Notes: generated by a model from the letters alone, not told the origin. DNA of 64,000 nucleotides from Cytobacillus purgationiresistens (GCF_030813235.1 NZ_JAUSUB010000002.1:62001-126000), one strand, 5' to 3'; positions 19,421-30,600 are shown, counted from the first letter of the stretch. Numbers and translations: made by a program.

Positions 19421-20380
19421 TCATTGATTGGGAAGCTTGCCTGTTGCCTTATAATCTTCGACGGCTGCATTTAAGCTTTCAGTAAATTTCTCATCCATCT
19501 CCGGACTGAATGATCCGAGTGATATTACATCATCTTGAAAATCGAATGATAAATTGCCTGAATCTAAATCACCATCATTAAATTTATCCGCAACAAGCTC
19601 ATACAGTACATCAACATGCTGAATCGTACTTGTTAGGACAGCTGATTTGCTTAAGTCTGATTGGTCGGAAACATAGCCAATGGCATAAATGCCTTCTTCC
19701 TTAACCTTTTCAATAACAGGCACGTTGTAGCCGTCACCTGCCGGATAGACAACATCTGCATTCATATCAAGTAAAGAATCCATTAATTCTGTTGCTCTGA
19801 CTGCATCATCCCAATGTCCGACATATTGTATTTTAACATCGGCATCTTTATTTTGAAAGTTAACCCCTTCATAAAACCCTTCTATTTCCGGTTGCCATTC
19901 AAATGCTGCAATCAGTCCAACTGTGTTGGTTTCTGTCATATGTCCAGCAACCATTCCCCCAAAGAACCCCATTGCATATCCTTCAAAATTCAAGCTTGTT
20001 GTATTACTATTTTTTGCATCTCCATTAAAACTAATAAAATGTATATCTGGATATTGAGGAGACAGCACATTAAAGTAGTCCGCATATTCATTCCCATGAC
20101 CGAAGATTAAATTAACCCCCTTTTGCGCAAACTCCTTTATTGCTCTTTCAACAACTAGCTCAGAATCCATTCCCTCTTTGTAATATACTTCAATATCATA
20201 ATTGGATTGAATCTTTAACATTCCTTTATAGCCTTTTGTACCCCAAACCTGATCATTCACTGTATCAGGAACCAATAATCCTGCTTTCTTGAGTTCACCC
20301 GTAGACATAGGTTGTCCACAAGAGGCTAATAAAAGAAGGCATAAAAGAAGATATCCAAATTTTATTATGCTTGTTTGCAT
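19421..20380 (-). CDS. med: Med, BMP-family lipoprotein, competence regulator
   Basis: Member of the basic membrane protein/PnrA-like periplasmic-binding family. I use the ATG at 20378-20380: this begins a lipoprotein signal (KFGYLLLCLLLLASC, lipobox LASC) and gives 319 aa, against 317 for B. subtilis Med as I recall it. Strong matches include VPDTVNDQVWGTKGYKG, YKEGMDSE and YPAGDGYNVPVIEKV. In B. subtilis Med raises comK expression. It forms an operon with comZ 32 bp downstream. Confidence 0.9.
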   Translation of the reverse strand: MQTSIIKFGYLLLCLLLLASCGQPMSTGELKKAGLLVPDTVNDQVWGTKGYKGMLKIQSNYDIEVYYKEGMDSELVVERAIKEFAQKGVNLIFGHGNEYADYFNVLSPQYPDIHFISFNGDAKNSNTTSLNFEGYAMGFFGGMVAGHMTETNTVGLIAAFEWQPEIEGFYEGVNFQNKDADVKIQYVGHWDDAVRATELMDSLLDMNADVVYPAGDGYNVPVIEKVKEEGIYAIGYVSDQSDLSKSAVLTSTIQHVDVLYELVADKFNDGDLDSGNLSFDFQDDVISLGSFSPEMDEKFTESLNAAVEDYKATGKLPNQ

Positions 20381-20490
20381 CTCCTTCTCCGCCCCTTTAG
20401 TGATAGCAGCATTTGCTCTCATATCTCGTACCATATCATCATTCTAACCTTTACTGATAGTCATTGAAAAGCTTTTTCGTTTTAAAGCAC

Positions 20491-21279
20491 TTATCTGTTC
20501 AATAAAAACGATAAATGTTTCTTTTGATTTTCTAATCCCACTTCTACACCAAATTGATCTTGTACATCCCTTTCTGCTATTTCCCGCTCCTCTTGACCGG
20601 TTTTTTCTAAGTTATTTTTAAAAATATCCTTATTTAGCTCAAGGTATTCTGCACATAGTTCCCAATGATTTTCTACTGTACTTTTCAAGAGCCATTCACC
20701 TGCTTGATCTGTTTGAACGGAGCTATGCATCGCTTTAACAACATCCTCAACATACATTGCATCTGCACACCATTCTTGTTCTTTTATCGTCAACCGTTCG
20801 TTTTTTTGTAATTGATTTAAAAAAACTTGTTGAAATAAGAGTGAATCCGGCTGATAAGGTCCGTAAACAGTTGGTAAGTAGTAGGAATAACCTTTCTCCA
20901 TTTCTTTTTCTATCGGCTTAATCATCTGCTTATACTTATGGTCTTCCTCTAACCATTGTGCAGGCAAAATGAAAATAGACTTCAATTCTTCCTGATTATC
21001 CTCTAATTGCTGAAATCGTTCTATTCCCTTTTCAATTGCCTCTGCATTTTGCAGAAATAACCCATATAAATCAGCAATGATTAACGTCTCTTTTTCCAAT
21101 TGAATAATAGCTTCCTTTTCATAAAAGTTCGCATTTCTGCCAATTTCTAATCGTTTATCCTCATGGAATGGATCTTCCAGCGTGGTTATACCAATAATTT
21201 GATAACCTTGATCAAGTAAGTATTTGCAAAAATGAAAGCCAACGAAACTAAATGATCCAATAATGACTGCCCTGTCCAT
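20491..21279 (-). CDS. yjaV: YjaV-like protein, degenerate nucleotide-sugar epimerase fold
   Basis: 262 aa resembling an extended short-chain dehydrogenase/epimerase: N-terminal Rossmann strand (VIIGSFSFVGFHFCKYLL), a middle YLPTVYGPYQP segment typical of epimerases and a WCADAMYVEDVV segment like the RDFxHVxD motif. The glycine-rich loop lacks its central Gly (GSFSFVG) and I see no intact YxxxK active site (the candidate Tyr is in KYKQMIK). It may be a non-catalytic relative. Position upstream of med matches yjaV in B. subtilis. Confidence 0.75.
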   Translation of the reverse strand: MDRAVIIGSFSFVGFHFCKYLLDQGYQIIGITTLEDPFHEDKRLEIGRNANFYEKEAIIQLEKETLIIADLYGLFLQNAEAIEKGIERFQQLEDNQEELKSIFILPAQWLEEDHKYKQMIKPIEKEMEKGYSYYLPTVYGPYQPDSLLFQQVFLNQLQKNERLTIKEQEWCADAMYVEDVVKAMHSSVQTDQAGEWLLKSTVENHWELCAEYLELNKDIFKNNLEKTGQEEREIAERDVQDQFGVEVGLENQKKHLSFLLNR

Positions 21280-21412
21280 AATATGCCTCCTAAAAAAGCA
21301 TGGTTATTGTATACTATGCAAGAGAGAAGTATATTATTTCATTCCTGCAAATAGAGGGGAAAGCACAAAAAAGAAGGTTTTTATCTCTAGTAGGCTGAGT
21401 TTCCTGAGAAGC

Positions 21413-21439
21413 TAAAAAAAGAACAGCCGCAGCTGTCCA
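21413..21439 (-). terminator. yjaU terminator
   Basis: GGACAGC-TGCG-GCTGTTC on the minus strand followed by TTTTTTT, 10 bp after the stop of the 21449 gene. Confidence 0.82.
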
Positions 21440-21448
21440 TTTAGATGT

Positions 21449-22186
21449 TTACAATTCTTGTTCATTATTTTTTATAAAATGAATTATTTGCTTTGCCAGA
21501 TTCCGTTTTTTCTCGGGCAGCATGTAGCTGATGGAAATCGGCATCTCTTCATCTTGCCATTTAACAGACATCTCTTTTAACATTTTCGATTGTTTATACG
21601 CACGGCCACTTGAAAGAATATGGATAATTTTCACTGGCATATTAACCTCTGTCATGACTTCTTCCTGCTGAAAGATAGCTTCATTCAACACATGGCTCCG
21701 ATTAGCTTGATAAGAGCTTTCCAGTTCCTTCATTAGCTTCTTATAGAAAAATTTATGTTCCTTTTCCTGATCGAGATGACTTTGTAACGAAAGAATTGGA
21801 TTGATCAATGTAGAGGACCTAATTAAATGACCCATATCGTCCATAAGCTTCTGCGCAACAAGTGCCCCCATCCCTTCGGCTACTATATGAATTTTCTCAT
21901 TAATAATTTCATTACGAACCACATGAGTATATAAGCTTCTTGCCATCTCCACCGCCTGCCTGCTTCCCCAATTCTTTCCATACAAATTGGAATAAAACAC
22001 AGTATATCCAGATTGCTTCAATTGTGCTAACAGTGCTGCTTTCCCTTCATTTTGTGTCCAAAAACTGCTTTTCTCATCAACAAAATGGCGATCATCCCCA
22101 ATAATAAGAATACCGAAACCACTAGGTTTATCGGGATAATGGATCATATTCCATTCTGTATCCATCTGAAAGTTTCGGCTTTCCAT
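21449..22186 (-). CDS. yjaU: YjaU-like alpha/beta-hydrolase-fold protein lacking the catalytic Ser
   Basis: 245 aa with an alpha/beta hydrolase appearance: strand GFGILIIGDD, YSNLYGKNWGS, then the nucleophile-elbow region HIVAEGMGALVAQ. The usual GxSxG is AEGMG here, so glycine replaces serine and hydrolase activity is doubtful. Position matches yjaU of B. subtilis, between yjzD and yjaV. A terminator separates it from yjaV, so the two may not be co-transcribed. Function unknown. Confidence 0.75.
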   Translation of the reverse strand: MESRNFQMDTEWNMIHYPDKPSGFGILIIGDDRHFVDEKSSFWTQNEGKAALLAQLKQSGYTVFYSNLYGKNWGSRQAVEMARSLYTHVVRNEIINEKIHIVAEGMGALVAQKLMDDMGHLIRSSTLINPILSLQSHLDQEKEHKFFYKKLMKELESSYQANRSHVLNEAIFQQEEVMTEVNMPVKIIHILSSGRAYKQSKMLKEMSVKWQDEEMPISISYMLPEKKRNLAKQIIHFIKNNEQEL

Positions 22187-22356
22187 CTAAAAAACCCCTT
22201 TACTCTTGTTCCTACTAATGTATGATTGTACATATAATTTGCATAGGGATTAGCCCATTGAAATAAAAAAGCACGGTTATTTTATTCAAACGCGTTTATT
22301 ATTTAGACCTGATATGATAATATGGAATAGACTGAAATACGTATGAGGTGAAATCG

Positions 22357-22548
22357 ATGAAATACTTTTGGACATTTTTTTGGACGTTTCTTCTAGTTCA
22401 TATGATGACTTACGTTGTCAGCTCCATGATTGGTGTTAAGTATGAATTCCAAACAGCTACTATCCTTTCAGTTGGAATGACAATCTTATTATTCATCATT
22501 CCAATGATCCTTCCAGAAGGACCAGCTGAAAAAGAAAGTATCCATTAA
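22357..22548 (+). CDS. yjzD: YjzD (DUF2929) small membrane protein
   Basis: 63 aa with two hydrophobic helices (about 3-22 and 35-53). I use ATG at 22357 with GAGGTG at 6 nt; an upstream in-frame GTG lies inside that ribosome binding site. The opening FWTFFWTFLLVHMMTYVVSSM matches the pattern I associate with B. subtilis YjzD. Monocistronic with its own terminator. Confidence 0.82.
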   Translation: MKYFWTFFWTFLLVHMMTYVVSSMIGVKYEFQTATILSVGMTILLFIIPMILPEGPAEKESIH

Positions 22549-22556
22549 ACAGTATC

Positions 22557-22587
22557 AAAAAGTCATCCTAGCTGGATGACTTTTTTA
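22557..22587 (+). terminator. yjzD terminator
   Basis: AAGTCATCC-TAGCT-GGATGACTT stem followed by a T run, 13 bp after yjzD. Confidence 0.9.
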
Positions 22588-22694
22588 CACTTTGAAAAGG
22601 ATTGCTTTGCTACAGCCACAACCAGAGAAGATACAAATCGTTCCTCTTCTCCTTTTCGTCTTTTAAAAGCTCGCCAACTGACAGGTTTTTTTTA

Positions 22695-25295
22695 TTAATT
22701 ACGAATCTCTAATGCAATATTTCCTCCGCCAACTGAAATCAGCACTTCACTTTTTTCACGAATATTACCTGCAATTATGTCTCTCGCTAATTTTGTTTCT
22801 ACATGTTTTTGAATAAAGCGTTTTAAAGGTCTTGCACCGTACACTGGATCAAAGCCGTTTTCTGCAATATATTCTTTTGCTTCATCATTTATGTTAAGAG
22901 CTATCTGTTGATCGGCTAATCTTTTTTGCAATTCTTTAATCAATTTTTCAACAATTCCTTTGATTTCTGTTATTGTTAAAGGTTTAAAGAGAATCGTTTC
23001 GTCCACCCGATTTAAGAATTCAGGACGAAAATGAGCACGTAATTGATTCATCACTTTGTTCCTAGTTTCTTCTATTATATAGTCTTCCTCTTTCACTTCA
23101 GCGCGTTCAAGTAAAAAATGAGAGCCAATATTGGATGTCATAATAATGACTGTATTCTTAAAGTCTACAGTCCTACCTTGGGAATCAGTGATCCTGCCGT
23201 CGTCTAACATCTGCAACAATATATTAAATACTTCAGGATGGGCCTTTTCTATTTCATCAAGTAATAAAACAGAGTATGGCTTTCTTCTCACGGCTTCAGT
23301 GAGTTGTCCGCCTTCTTCGTAGCCAACATACCCTGGAGGTGCACCTACTAATCTTGAAACAGCATGCTTCTCCATATACTCTGACATATCGATTCTGATG
23401 ATGTGGTCCTCGCTATCAAAAAGTGATTGTGCCAAGGCTTTTGCTAGCTCTGTTTTACCTACGCCTGTCGGACCGAGAAATATAAAGGAACCAATCGGGC
23501 GGTTTGGATCCTTTATGCCCGCTCTTGCCCGAAGAACTGCATCTGAAACAAGCTTAACAGCTTCTTCCTGGCCAATTACTCTTTCTTGAAGGATGGCTTC
23601 CAGTCTTAGCAGCTTCTCCCTTTCTCCTTCTACAAGTTTCATAACTGGAATGCCTGTCCATCTCGCCACAATCCCGGCGATTTCTTCTTCTGTTACTTCT
23701 TCTCTTAAAAGACGATCTGTTTGATTTTCATTTACTTCCGTTTCCAGCTCCTTTAACTCTTTTTCCAACGCAGGAATCTTACCATGTCTAAGCTCAGCCG
23801 CCTTATTCAAATCATAATTATTCTCAGCCTCCTCCAGCTCTCTGCGCAAATGTTCGAGCCGTTCTCTTTTTTCTTGCACCCTTTGAATTCCTTCTTTTTC
23901 CATTAACCATTTGGCTTTCATTTCATGTGCTTTTTCTTTAATTACACGAAGCTCTTTTTGTAATGTCTTCAGCCTTTCCTTGCTTATTTCATCACTTTCT
24001 TTAATTAAAGCAGCTTCTTCAATTTCTAATTGCATCACTCTTCTTGTTACTTCATCCAGTTCACTTGGCATCGAATCAATTTCCGTCCGGATCATTGCAC
24101 AAGCTTCATCAACTAAATCGATGGCTTTATCAGGAAGGAATCGATCAGTAATATAACGATCGGCTAAAGTAGCAGCAGCAACTAGGGCACGGTCATGAAT
24201 ATTTACACCATGATGAATTTCGAACCTTTCCTTTAGTCCGCGCAATATCGAAATTGAATCTTCTACATCGGGTTCCTGTACAATAACTTGTTGAAAACGC
24301 CTTTCTAATGCCGGATCCTTTTCGATATACTTGCGATGTTCATCCAAAGTAGTGGCGCCAATACAATGGAGATCACCTCGTGCAAGCATCGGCTTTAGCA
24401 TATTACCTGCATCCATCGCACCTTCCGTCTTGCCTGCTCCAACAATCGTATGAATTTCGTCAATAAAGAGAAGTATGTTGCCTTCACTTTTCTTTATTTC
24501 ATTCAGCACTGCTTTTAATCGTTCTTCAAATTCTCCTCTAAATTTCGCTCCAGCAATCAGCGAACTCATATCTAAAGAAAATATCGTTTTATCTTTCAAG
24601 CCTTCGGGCACATCTTTTCTTACAATCCGTTGCGCTAAGCCTTCCACAATCGCCGTTTTACCTACACCAGGTTCACCAATTAATACAGGATTATTTTTAG
24701 TCTTTCTAGATAGAATTCTAATTACATTCCGAATTTCCTGATCTCTGCCGATAACCGGATCGACCTTACCTGACTTGATTTCTTCTATTAGATCTCTGCC
24801 ATATTTTTTTAAAGCATCATAAGTTGACTCTGGATTTTGCGATGTCACTCTTTGACTCCCCCTTACTTCGTTTATCATTTCTTCAATTTTCCGATGATTG
24901 ATGTTAATTAATTGTTTAACTTGTGACTGACTTGATGATAGAGCAGCCAAAAGTAAATGTTCAACTGATAAAAAATCGTCCTGCCAATCATTCTGAATTT
25001 TTTCTGCTTCTGCCAGTATATTTTGTAATTGAGTCGTTACATAGAACTTCCCATCTTCCACTCCTGAGCCTGTCACCTGCGGCTTTTTATTCAAAAGCTT
25101 ATGTAAATCCCTATCGAATTCCTCCAGGGATAGTCCTGATCTTTTTAAAATATTTCCAAGCAGACTATCCGGCTGATTAATCAATTCTAAAAATAAATGA
25201 ACTTCATCCACTTCTTGATGCTGCTCTCGGGTTGCCCGACTTTTAGCGCCTATCAATCCGTCTTGCATCGCTTGTGTCATTTGATTAATATCCAC
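22695..25295 (-). CDS. clpB: ClpB disaggregase (AAA+ chaperone)
   Basis: Hexameric cytosolic ATPase that pulls proteins out of aggregates with DnaK. I use GTG at 25293-25295 (AGGAGGAGG at 4 nt), giving 866 aa starting [10 protein letters not shown] like other ClpB; the earlier in-frame ATG adds an unrelated 23-aa tail. N-domain (about 1-145), AAA1 with GEPGVGKT and LLFIDEIH, the long coiled-coil M-domain (about 400-530), AAA2 with GPTGVGKT and [11 protein letters not shown]. The long M-domain excludes ClpC. A CtsR-like operator lies over the start region. B. subtilis 168 lacks clpB. Confidence 0.95.
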   Translation of the reverse strand: MDINQMTQAMQDGLIGAKSRATREQHQEVDEVHLFLELINQPDSLLGNILKRSGLSLEEFDRDLHKLLNKKPQVTGSGVEDGKFYVTTQLQNILAEAEKIQNDWQDDFLSVEHLLLAALSSSQSQVKQLININHRKIEEMINEVRGSQRVTSQNPESTYDALKKYGRDLIEEIKSGKVDPVIGRDQEIRNVIRILSRKTKNNPVLIGEPGVGKTAIVEGLAQRIVRKDVPEGLKDKTIFSLDMSSLIAGAKFRGEFEERLKAVLNEIKKSEGNILLFIDEIHTIVGAGKTEGAMDAGNMLKPMLARGDLHCIGATTLDEHRKYIEKDPALERRFQQVIVQEPDVEDSISILRGLKERFEIHHGVNIHDRALVAAATLADRYITDRFLPDKAIDLVDEACAMIRTEIDSMPSELDEVTRRVMQLEIEEAALIKESDEISKERLKTLQKELRVIKEKAHEMKAKWLMEKEGIQRVQEKRERLEHLRRELEEAENNYDLNKAAELRHGKIPALEKELKELETEVNENQTDRLLREEVTEEEIAGIVARWTGIPVMKLVEGEREKLLRLEAILQERVIGQEEAVKLVSDAVLRARAGIKDPNRPIGSFIFLGPTGVGKTELAKALAQSLFDSEDHIIRIDMSEYMEKHAVSRLVGAPPGYVGYEEGGQLTEAVRRKPYSVLLLDEIEKAHPEVFNILLQMLDDGRITDSQGRTVDFKNTVIIMTSNIGSHFLLERAEVKEEDYIIEETRNKVMNQLRAHFRPEFLNRVDETILFKPLTITEIKGIVEKLIKELQKRLADQQIALNINDEAKEYIAENGFDPVYGARPLKRFIQKHVETKLARDIIAGNIREKSEVLISVGGGNIALEIRN

Positions 25296-25305
25296 GCGGC
25301 CTCCT

Positions 25306-25322
25306 CCTGACCATCTTTGACC
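25306..25322 (-). promoter_or_regulatory. CtsR-like heat-shock operator at clpB
   Basis: The minus strand reads GGTCAAAGATGGTCAGG, a direct heptad repeat close to the CtsR consensus (GGTCAAA-NAN-GGTCAAA) with two mismatches in the second half. It lies just downstream of the -10 and runs up to the ribosome binding site. Confidence 0.75.
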
Positions 25323-25331
25323 TTTGTTTTT

Positions 25332-25359
25332 ATTATAAGCCATTATTTCCAAATGTAAA
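25332..25359 (-). promoter_or_regulatory. SigA-type promoter of clpB
   Basis: Minus-strand TTTACA (25354-25359), 16-bp spacer, perfect TATAAT (25332-25337), immediately upstream of the CtsR-like site. The -35 overlaps the 3' arm of the upstream hairpin. Confidence 0.8.
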
Positions 25360-25385
25360 GCCATCCGCTAGCAAGGGATGGCTTT
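25354..25385 (-). terminator. Hairpin between yjzC and clpB
   Basis: AAAGCCATCC and GGATGGCTTT form a perfect 10-bp stem with a 9-nt loop. The T tract is short (TTTACATTTGG), so termination after yjzC is plausible but not certain. Confidence 0.55.
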
Positions 25386-25415
25386 AGCTTTATTACATAT
25401 ACGTACAACTATCCA

Positions 25416-25595
25416 TTAAGGTTTCCTTTGATAAGTCCAAACCCGATTATGGTTCGAATTATCCGGGAATAACTCTCCTGCATTTAATTTAATTTTTTGC
25501 GGATCATTCACAGTGCTGCCAGTCTCACCAATTTCGACATATACTCCATTATTCGGTGCTTTTTGACCTGATTTGAATTGTCGATTCTGTCCCAT
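25416..25595 (-). CDS. yjzC: YjzC family small protein
   Basis: A 59-aa frame: ATG at 25593-25595 with AAGGGAGG at 6 nt, TAA at 25416-25418. The product begins MGQNRQFKSGQKAPNNG, continues VYVEIGETGSTV and ends NSNHNRVWTYQRKP; this matches remembered B. subtilis YjzC (MGQNRFKPGDKAPNNG, SNHNRVWT) almost end to end. Function unknown. It sits between clpB and uppP; in B. subtilis it lies between yjzD and argF. Confidence 0.88.
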   Translation of the reverse strand: MGQNRQFKSGQKAPNNGVYVEIGETGSTVNDPQKIKLNAGELFPDNSNHNRVWTYQRKP

Positions 25596-25701
25596 ATTAA
25601 TCCTCCCTTTTTATTTGATTCTTTATTATTATTTCCATGAAAAGAGGCATCATAAAGGTAATTCAAGGGAATGAACGAATACGTTAAAAATGTGTAAAAG
25701 T

Positions 25702-25730
25702 TTGGTAAATACGGTTTACATGGATAGAAT
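25702..25730 (+). promoter_or_regulatory. SigA-type promoter of uppP
   Basis: TTGGTA (25702-25707), 17-bp spacer, TAGAAT (25725-25730), about 45 bp before the start codon. Confidence 0.55.
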
Positions 25731-25776
25731 AACTATTGTTAAATGAAGAAAATGATTAGATTCTGGAGGATATTGA

Positions 25777-26580
25777 ATGGAAGAGTTCGTTTTGCTTCTC
25801 AAATATTTATTATTAGGCTTATTGCAAGGTTTAACAGAACCTATTCCTGTGTCTTCAAGTGGTCATGTGGAAATCGCGGCGTATTTTTTTGACCTGGATA
25901 TCCAAGGCATGAGTTTTGCTATTCTCGTTAATACCGCATCCCTCATAGCTGTTCTTTTTATTTACAGACACGATATCATTAGACTTGTGCAGAATGGCTT
26001 ACTTTATTTAAAGACAAAAGATAAGCAGGCGGAAGCCGATTTTCGTTTTATTATTTACTTAATTATTGCCACCATACCTGCAGGAGTCATGGGCGTTCTA
26101 TTTGGAGACTATCTTACAGGCAATATTCAAACAGTGGGCTTTACTCTAATCATCACTGGTATTGCTCTGTGGCTGATCCGTAATTTAAAGGGTCGGAAAA
26201 ATGAGAAAGATCTATCATTTAAGGATGCCATCATTGTAGGACTTGCCCAAGCTGTCGCTCTTATTCCTGGAATCAGTCGTTCAGGAGCCACTATTGTAGC
26301 AGCCATTGGACTCGGGATGAAACAGGAAACGGCTTTAAGGTTTTCATTTCTCCTATATATTCCTGTCAGCCTTGGAAGCATGATTTTAGGGTTCAAGGAT
26401 ATTTTTGCAGACCCTAATTTGGACACGCTCGCCTTGCCATATACGGTCGCTTTTATGGCTTCATTGGTCGCCTCCTACTTTGCCCTCAAATGGTTTATGG
26501 GCATTATGGCGCGGGGAAACTTAAGATACTTTGCTATATATTGCTTTATTGCCGGACCTCTTGTCATTTTACTTTCCTAA
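25777..26580 (+). CDS. uppP: Undecaprenyl-diphosphatase, UppP/BacA family
   Basis: Polytopic membrane enzyme that recycles undecaprenyl diphosphate for cell-wall synthesis. The 267 aa show both family motifs: [11 protein letters not shown] (residues about 21-31) and [10 protein letters not shown] (about 163-172), with about eight membrane helices. The first Glu of the usual VEGLTE pair is Gln here (LQGLTE). Ribosome binding site GGAGG lies 8 nt before ATG. It stands alone; the genome probably has another UppP, so this may be a paralogue. Confidence 0.88.
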   Translation: MEEFVLLLKYLLLGLLQGLTEPIPVSSSGHVEIAAYFFDLDIQGMSFAILVNTASLIAVLFIYRHDIIRLVQNGLLYLKTKDKQAEADFRFIIYLIIATIPAGVMGVLFGDYLTGNIQTVGFTLIITGIALWLIRNLKGRKNEKDLSFKDAIIVGLAQAVALIPGISRSGATIVAAIGLGMKQETALRFSFLLYIPVSLGSMILGFKDIFADPNLDTLALPYTVAFMASLVASYFALKWFMGIMARGNLRYFAIYCFIAGPLVILLS

Positions 26581-26649
26581 AAACAAATAATGAAATACGC
26601 AAAAGATGATTAATATTAATCGATCTTTCGTTTACCACTTTCGAATAGA

Positions 26650-26682
26650 AAACAGCCAAGAAGAATTTATCTCCTTGGCCAT
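26650..26682 (-). terminator. Probable argF operon terminator
   Basis: Minus-strand GCCAAG and CTTGGC arms around a 14-nt AT-rich loop, followed by TGTTTTCT, 10 bp after argF. Weak but well placed. Confidence 0.5.
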
Positions 26683-26692
26683 TTTCCCCTTT

Positions 26693-27643
26693 TTAAAGTA
26701 ACTCTGAGAGCAATGCTTTTTGTGCATGCATGCGATTACCAGCTTGTTGAAACACTGCTGAATGGATACCATCGATCACTTCAGCCGAAACTTCTTCACC
26801 CCGGTGTGCAGGCAGGCAGTGAAGGAATAAATAATCTTCGTTTGCATGTTGTACTAGTGTTTCATTCACTTGATAATCTTTAAAAACACTGAGTCTAAGT
26901 TCATTCTCTGTTTCTTGACCCATACTCGTCCAGACATCTGTATAGATGACATCCGCATTTTGTACAGCCAAGTTTACATCATTTTCAACTTTGATTTCCG
27001 CTCCGCTAACTGCTGCAAATCCTTTCGCAAGCTTAACAACAGACTCTTCAGGTTCGTATCCCTTTGGGCATGCTACAGTCATATTCATGCCGACTTTAGC
27101 CGCTCCAATCATAAGTGAGTGAGCAACATTATTGCCATCGCCTACATAAACACATTTTACTCCTTCTAGTTTACCTTTTATTTCTTTAATCGTTAAAAGG
27201 TCAGCTAACGCTTGGCATGGATGATAAAGGTCTGTCAGTCCATTGATAACAGGAATCGTAGCATGCTCAGCCAGCTCCTCTATAATGTCATGAGAAAATG
27301 TGCGTATCATAATCGCATCTACATAATTAGAAAGTACCTTTGCTGTATCAGCAATTGTTTCACCGCGTCCCAGCTGCATATCTTGGCTATTCAAATATAA
27401 TGCATGACCTCCAAGTTGAAGCATCCCTGCTTCAAATGATACCCTTGTTCTTGTTGATGATTTTTCAAAAATCATTCCAAGGATTTTACCTTTTAGAGGC
27501 TCTTCGTCCTGATGATTGTTATTTTTCATTTGATAGGCCTTTTCTACAAGCCCTTTAATGACCTCAGGAGAATAATCGGCCAACGTTAGCAAGTCTTGCC
27601 CTCTTATATTAAGTTTCTTTTCGCAAATAGCTGCAGTAATCAC
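26693..27643 (-). CDS. argF: Ornithine carbamoyltransferase
   Basis: Converts ornithine and carbamoyl phosphate to citrulline. The 316-aa product has all family motifs: carbamoyl-phosphate site SSTRTR, HPCQ, and the ornithine-site HCLPAHRG near the C terminus. The start is GTG at 27641-27643, overlapping the carB TGA as GTGA, with AAGGAAG 10 nt upstream. Last gene of the arginine operon; takes carbamoyl phosphate from CarAB encoded just upstream. Confidence 0.96.
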   Translation of the reverse strand: MITAAICEKKLNIRGQDLLTLADYSPEVIKGLVEKAYQMKNNNHQDEEPLKGKILGMIFEKSSTRTRVSFEAGMLQLGGHALYLNSQDMQLGRGETIADTAKVLSNYVDAIMIRTFSHDIIEELAEHATIPVINGLTDLYHPCQALADLLTIKEIKGKLEGVKCVYVGDGNNVAHSLMIGAAKVGMNMTVACPKGYEPEESVVKLAKGFAAVSGAEIKVENDVNLAVQNADVIYTDVWTSMGQETENELRLSVFKDYQVNETLVQHANEDYLFLHCLPAHRGEEVSAEVIDGIHSAVFQQAGNRMHAQKALLSELL

Positions 27644-30600
27644 AGTATACTCACTTCCTTATTTTTTTCATTATGCCAATCCTGAATAGAACAAACTTGC
27701 CAATTATCTTCCTTCTGAGCTTGCAAAAAGGCTTCCATTGTCTCAATCTCTGTAAAGGTAATAATTCTATTTTTGACAGCAAGCTCACGCATTGCTTGAT
27801 CTTCTGAAGATTGTTGCGGGTTAAACAACGCTACCGGTTTAATTTCAACCCAGTTTTCTACTGTTGAAGCAAGGATAATTTTCGTCTCCGATTGTTCAGC
27901 AAGCAAACGCAAATCCTCAGGAATAGGTGCATCCTTCCACACGATGATTTTCTCATCAACCTTCCCTACATTAAATACTTTTCTCATTGCTTGACTAAAT
28001 GTCGGAGCAAGTGAGATTCCTTCTCCAGTAGACTTCATTTCTGGCCCTACTTTTGAATCTAACCCCTTCATGGCATAATTCGAGAATACTGGATATTTAA
28101 CACAAACAAATGGTGTGTTCTCTAAGTTAGGCAGTTCATCCTTCGCAAGAGCGTAGTTACCTAACAGTATCTTTGTCGCAATTTTCACGAGTGGTATGCC
28201 AGTTACTTTACTTACTATTGGCACTGTACGACTTGCCCTGGGATTGACTTCAAGCAGGAAGACATCCTCTCCATCGACAATATATTGAATATTCATTAAC
28301 CCCTTATAGCCCAGTTTTTGTACGATCGCTTGACCATAGGCAATCATTTTATCCTGTACTGATTGTGTCAGGCTTCTTGGTGGGAGAACGGACATACTAT
28401 CACCCGAATGTACGCCTGTTTTTTCAATATGTTCCATTACTGCAGGAACTGCTATATGGTAGCCATCCGCCGCCAAGTCAAGCTCAGCTTCATAGGCTTG
28501 TAAGAACTTATCGACCAAAACTGGATAAGGAATATCATGCTTTTGTTGATACTGGGCATATTCAGCTTCATTCGCAATCACTTCCATCCCTCTGCCTCCG
28601 ATTACATAGGAAGGGCGGATAAGGACTGGAAAACCGATTTTTTTGACAGCTTCATGAAGCTCTTTTTCGGCTGAAACTACATATCCTTCAATATGAGGGA
28701 TATTTAATTCATCCAATAGTTCGTAAAAAAGCTCACGGTCTTCTAAAGCATCAATTGTTCTTGAATTGGTTCCTAATAAAGTGATCCCATAGCTTTCTAA
28801 CTTTGCTGCAAGGTTTAATGCTGTTTGCCCGCCTAATTGTACGATGACTTCAGTGATGCCTTCTGTTTCAATGACATTTAACACATCTTCAAGAATGAGC
28901 GGTTCAAAGTATAAGCGATCCGCAGTCGTAAAGTCAGTGCTCACGGTTTCAGGGTTATTATTGATCATCACTGTTTCTACACCAGCTTCTTTTAAAGCAA
29001 AAACACCTTGAACAGAACAATAATCAAATTCAATTCCTTGGCCGATTCTAATTGGGCCGCTACCGATAATGAGCACTTTTCGTTTATTACTCATTGTTTG
29101 TTCGTTTTCACCAAAATAACTGGAATAAAAGTAATTGGACTCAGCAGCAAATTCAGCTGCGCATGTATCAACCATTTTATATACAGGGAGTACACCCAGC
29201 TGCTTTCTTTTCTCACGTATCGCAAGCTCGGATACTTTCCACACTGACGCTAAATATTCATCGCCAAAGCCCTTTTCCTTTAACCTTTGCATTTCGCTCT
29301 TATTGACTCCCTCATATGATAAAGAGGCGATGTTCTCTTCCATATCAACAAGATGCTTAAAAGAGTTCAGGAAAAAATTATCAATCTTTGTTTTGGCTTT
29401 AAGCTCATCAACCGCCACCCCTCTGCGAATAAGTTCGAGAATGATAAAGAAACGCTCATCCGTCTGCTCCAATAGCATGATTCCTAATTGATCAACTGAA
29501 AGCTTACTTAAGGAAGGGGATTGTAAATCCAGACCTTTTCCTTCTAATGAATGAACAGCCTTTAAAAGCGCTCTTTCCAAATTGCGGTCAATGCCCATTA
29601 CTTCTCCAGTTGCTTTCATTTGCGTTCCTAGCTTACGCTCTGCGTGTGGAAACTTATCAAATGCCCATTTAGGAAACTTGACGATAACATAATCAAGTGC
29701 TGGTTCGAAGCTGGCAAATGTATCTCCTGTTACAGGGTTAATTATTTCAGAGAGATGGTACCCTACCGCTAATTTCGCTGCCATTCTTGCGATTGGATAC
29801 CCTGTCGCTTTAGAGGCTAATGCAGAAGAACGGCTTACCCTTGGGTTCACTTCTATTAAGTAATAACTTTTGCTGTTGGGATCAAGTGCAAACTGGATAT
29901 TACAGCCGCCGATAATGCCTAATTCAGAGATTATTTTAATAGAAGCAGATCGGAGCATTTGATACTCATCATCCGTTAATGTCTGGCTTGGTGCAACAAC
30001 AATTGAATCCCCAGTGTGAATACCAACCGGGTCGATATTTTCCATATTGCAAATTGTGATGCAAGTATTGTTAGCATCGCGCATGACCTCATATTCAACT
30101 TCTTTAAAGCCAGCGATACTTCGTTCAACAAGAACCTGCGTGATTGCACTTTCTTTTAGTCCGCCTTTAACTAGGGACTTTAATTCATCCATATTATTCG
30201 CGATACCCCCGCCTGTTCCGCCTAGAGTATAGGCAGGACGTACGATGATTGGAAAACCAATTGCATCTGCAAATGCAATGGCTTCCTCGATTTCATGGAC
30301 GATTACACTTTCAGGGACAGGTTCATTCAAATCCTTCATCAGCTGCCTGAATGCTTCCCTATCCTCGCCTTTTTTAATGGCTTCAATGCTGCTGCCAAGT
30401 AGATTAACTTTATTCTTTTCAAGAATCCCAGCCTCACTTAATTGAAAAGTCAGGTTTAGGCCAGTTTGACCGCCTAATGTCCCTAAAAGCCCATCTGGCT
30501 TTTCTTTTTCAATGATCTTTTCCAAGCTCGCAACAGTAAGCGGTTCGAAGTAAATTTTATCGGCAAACGTTTGATCTGACATGATTGTCGCAGGGTTATT

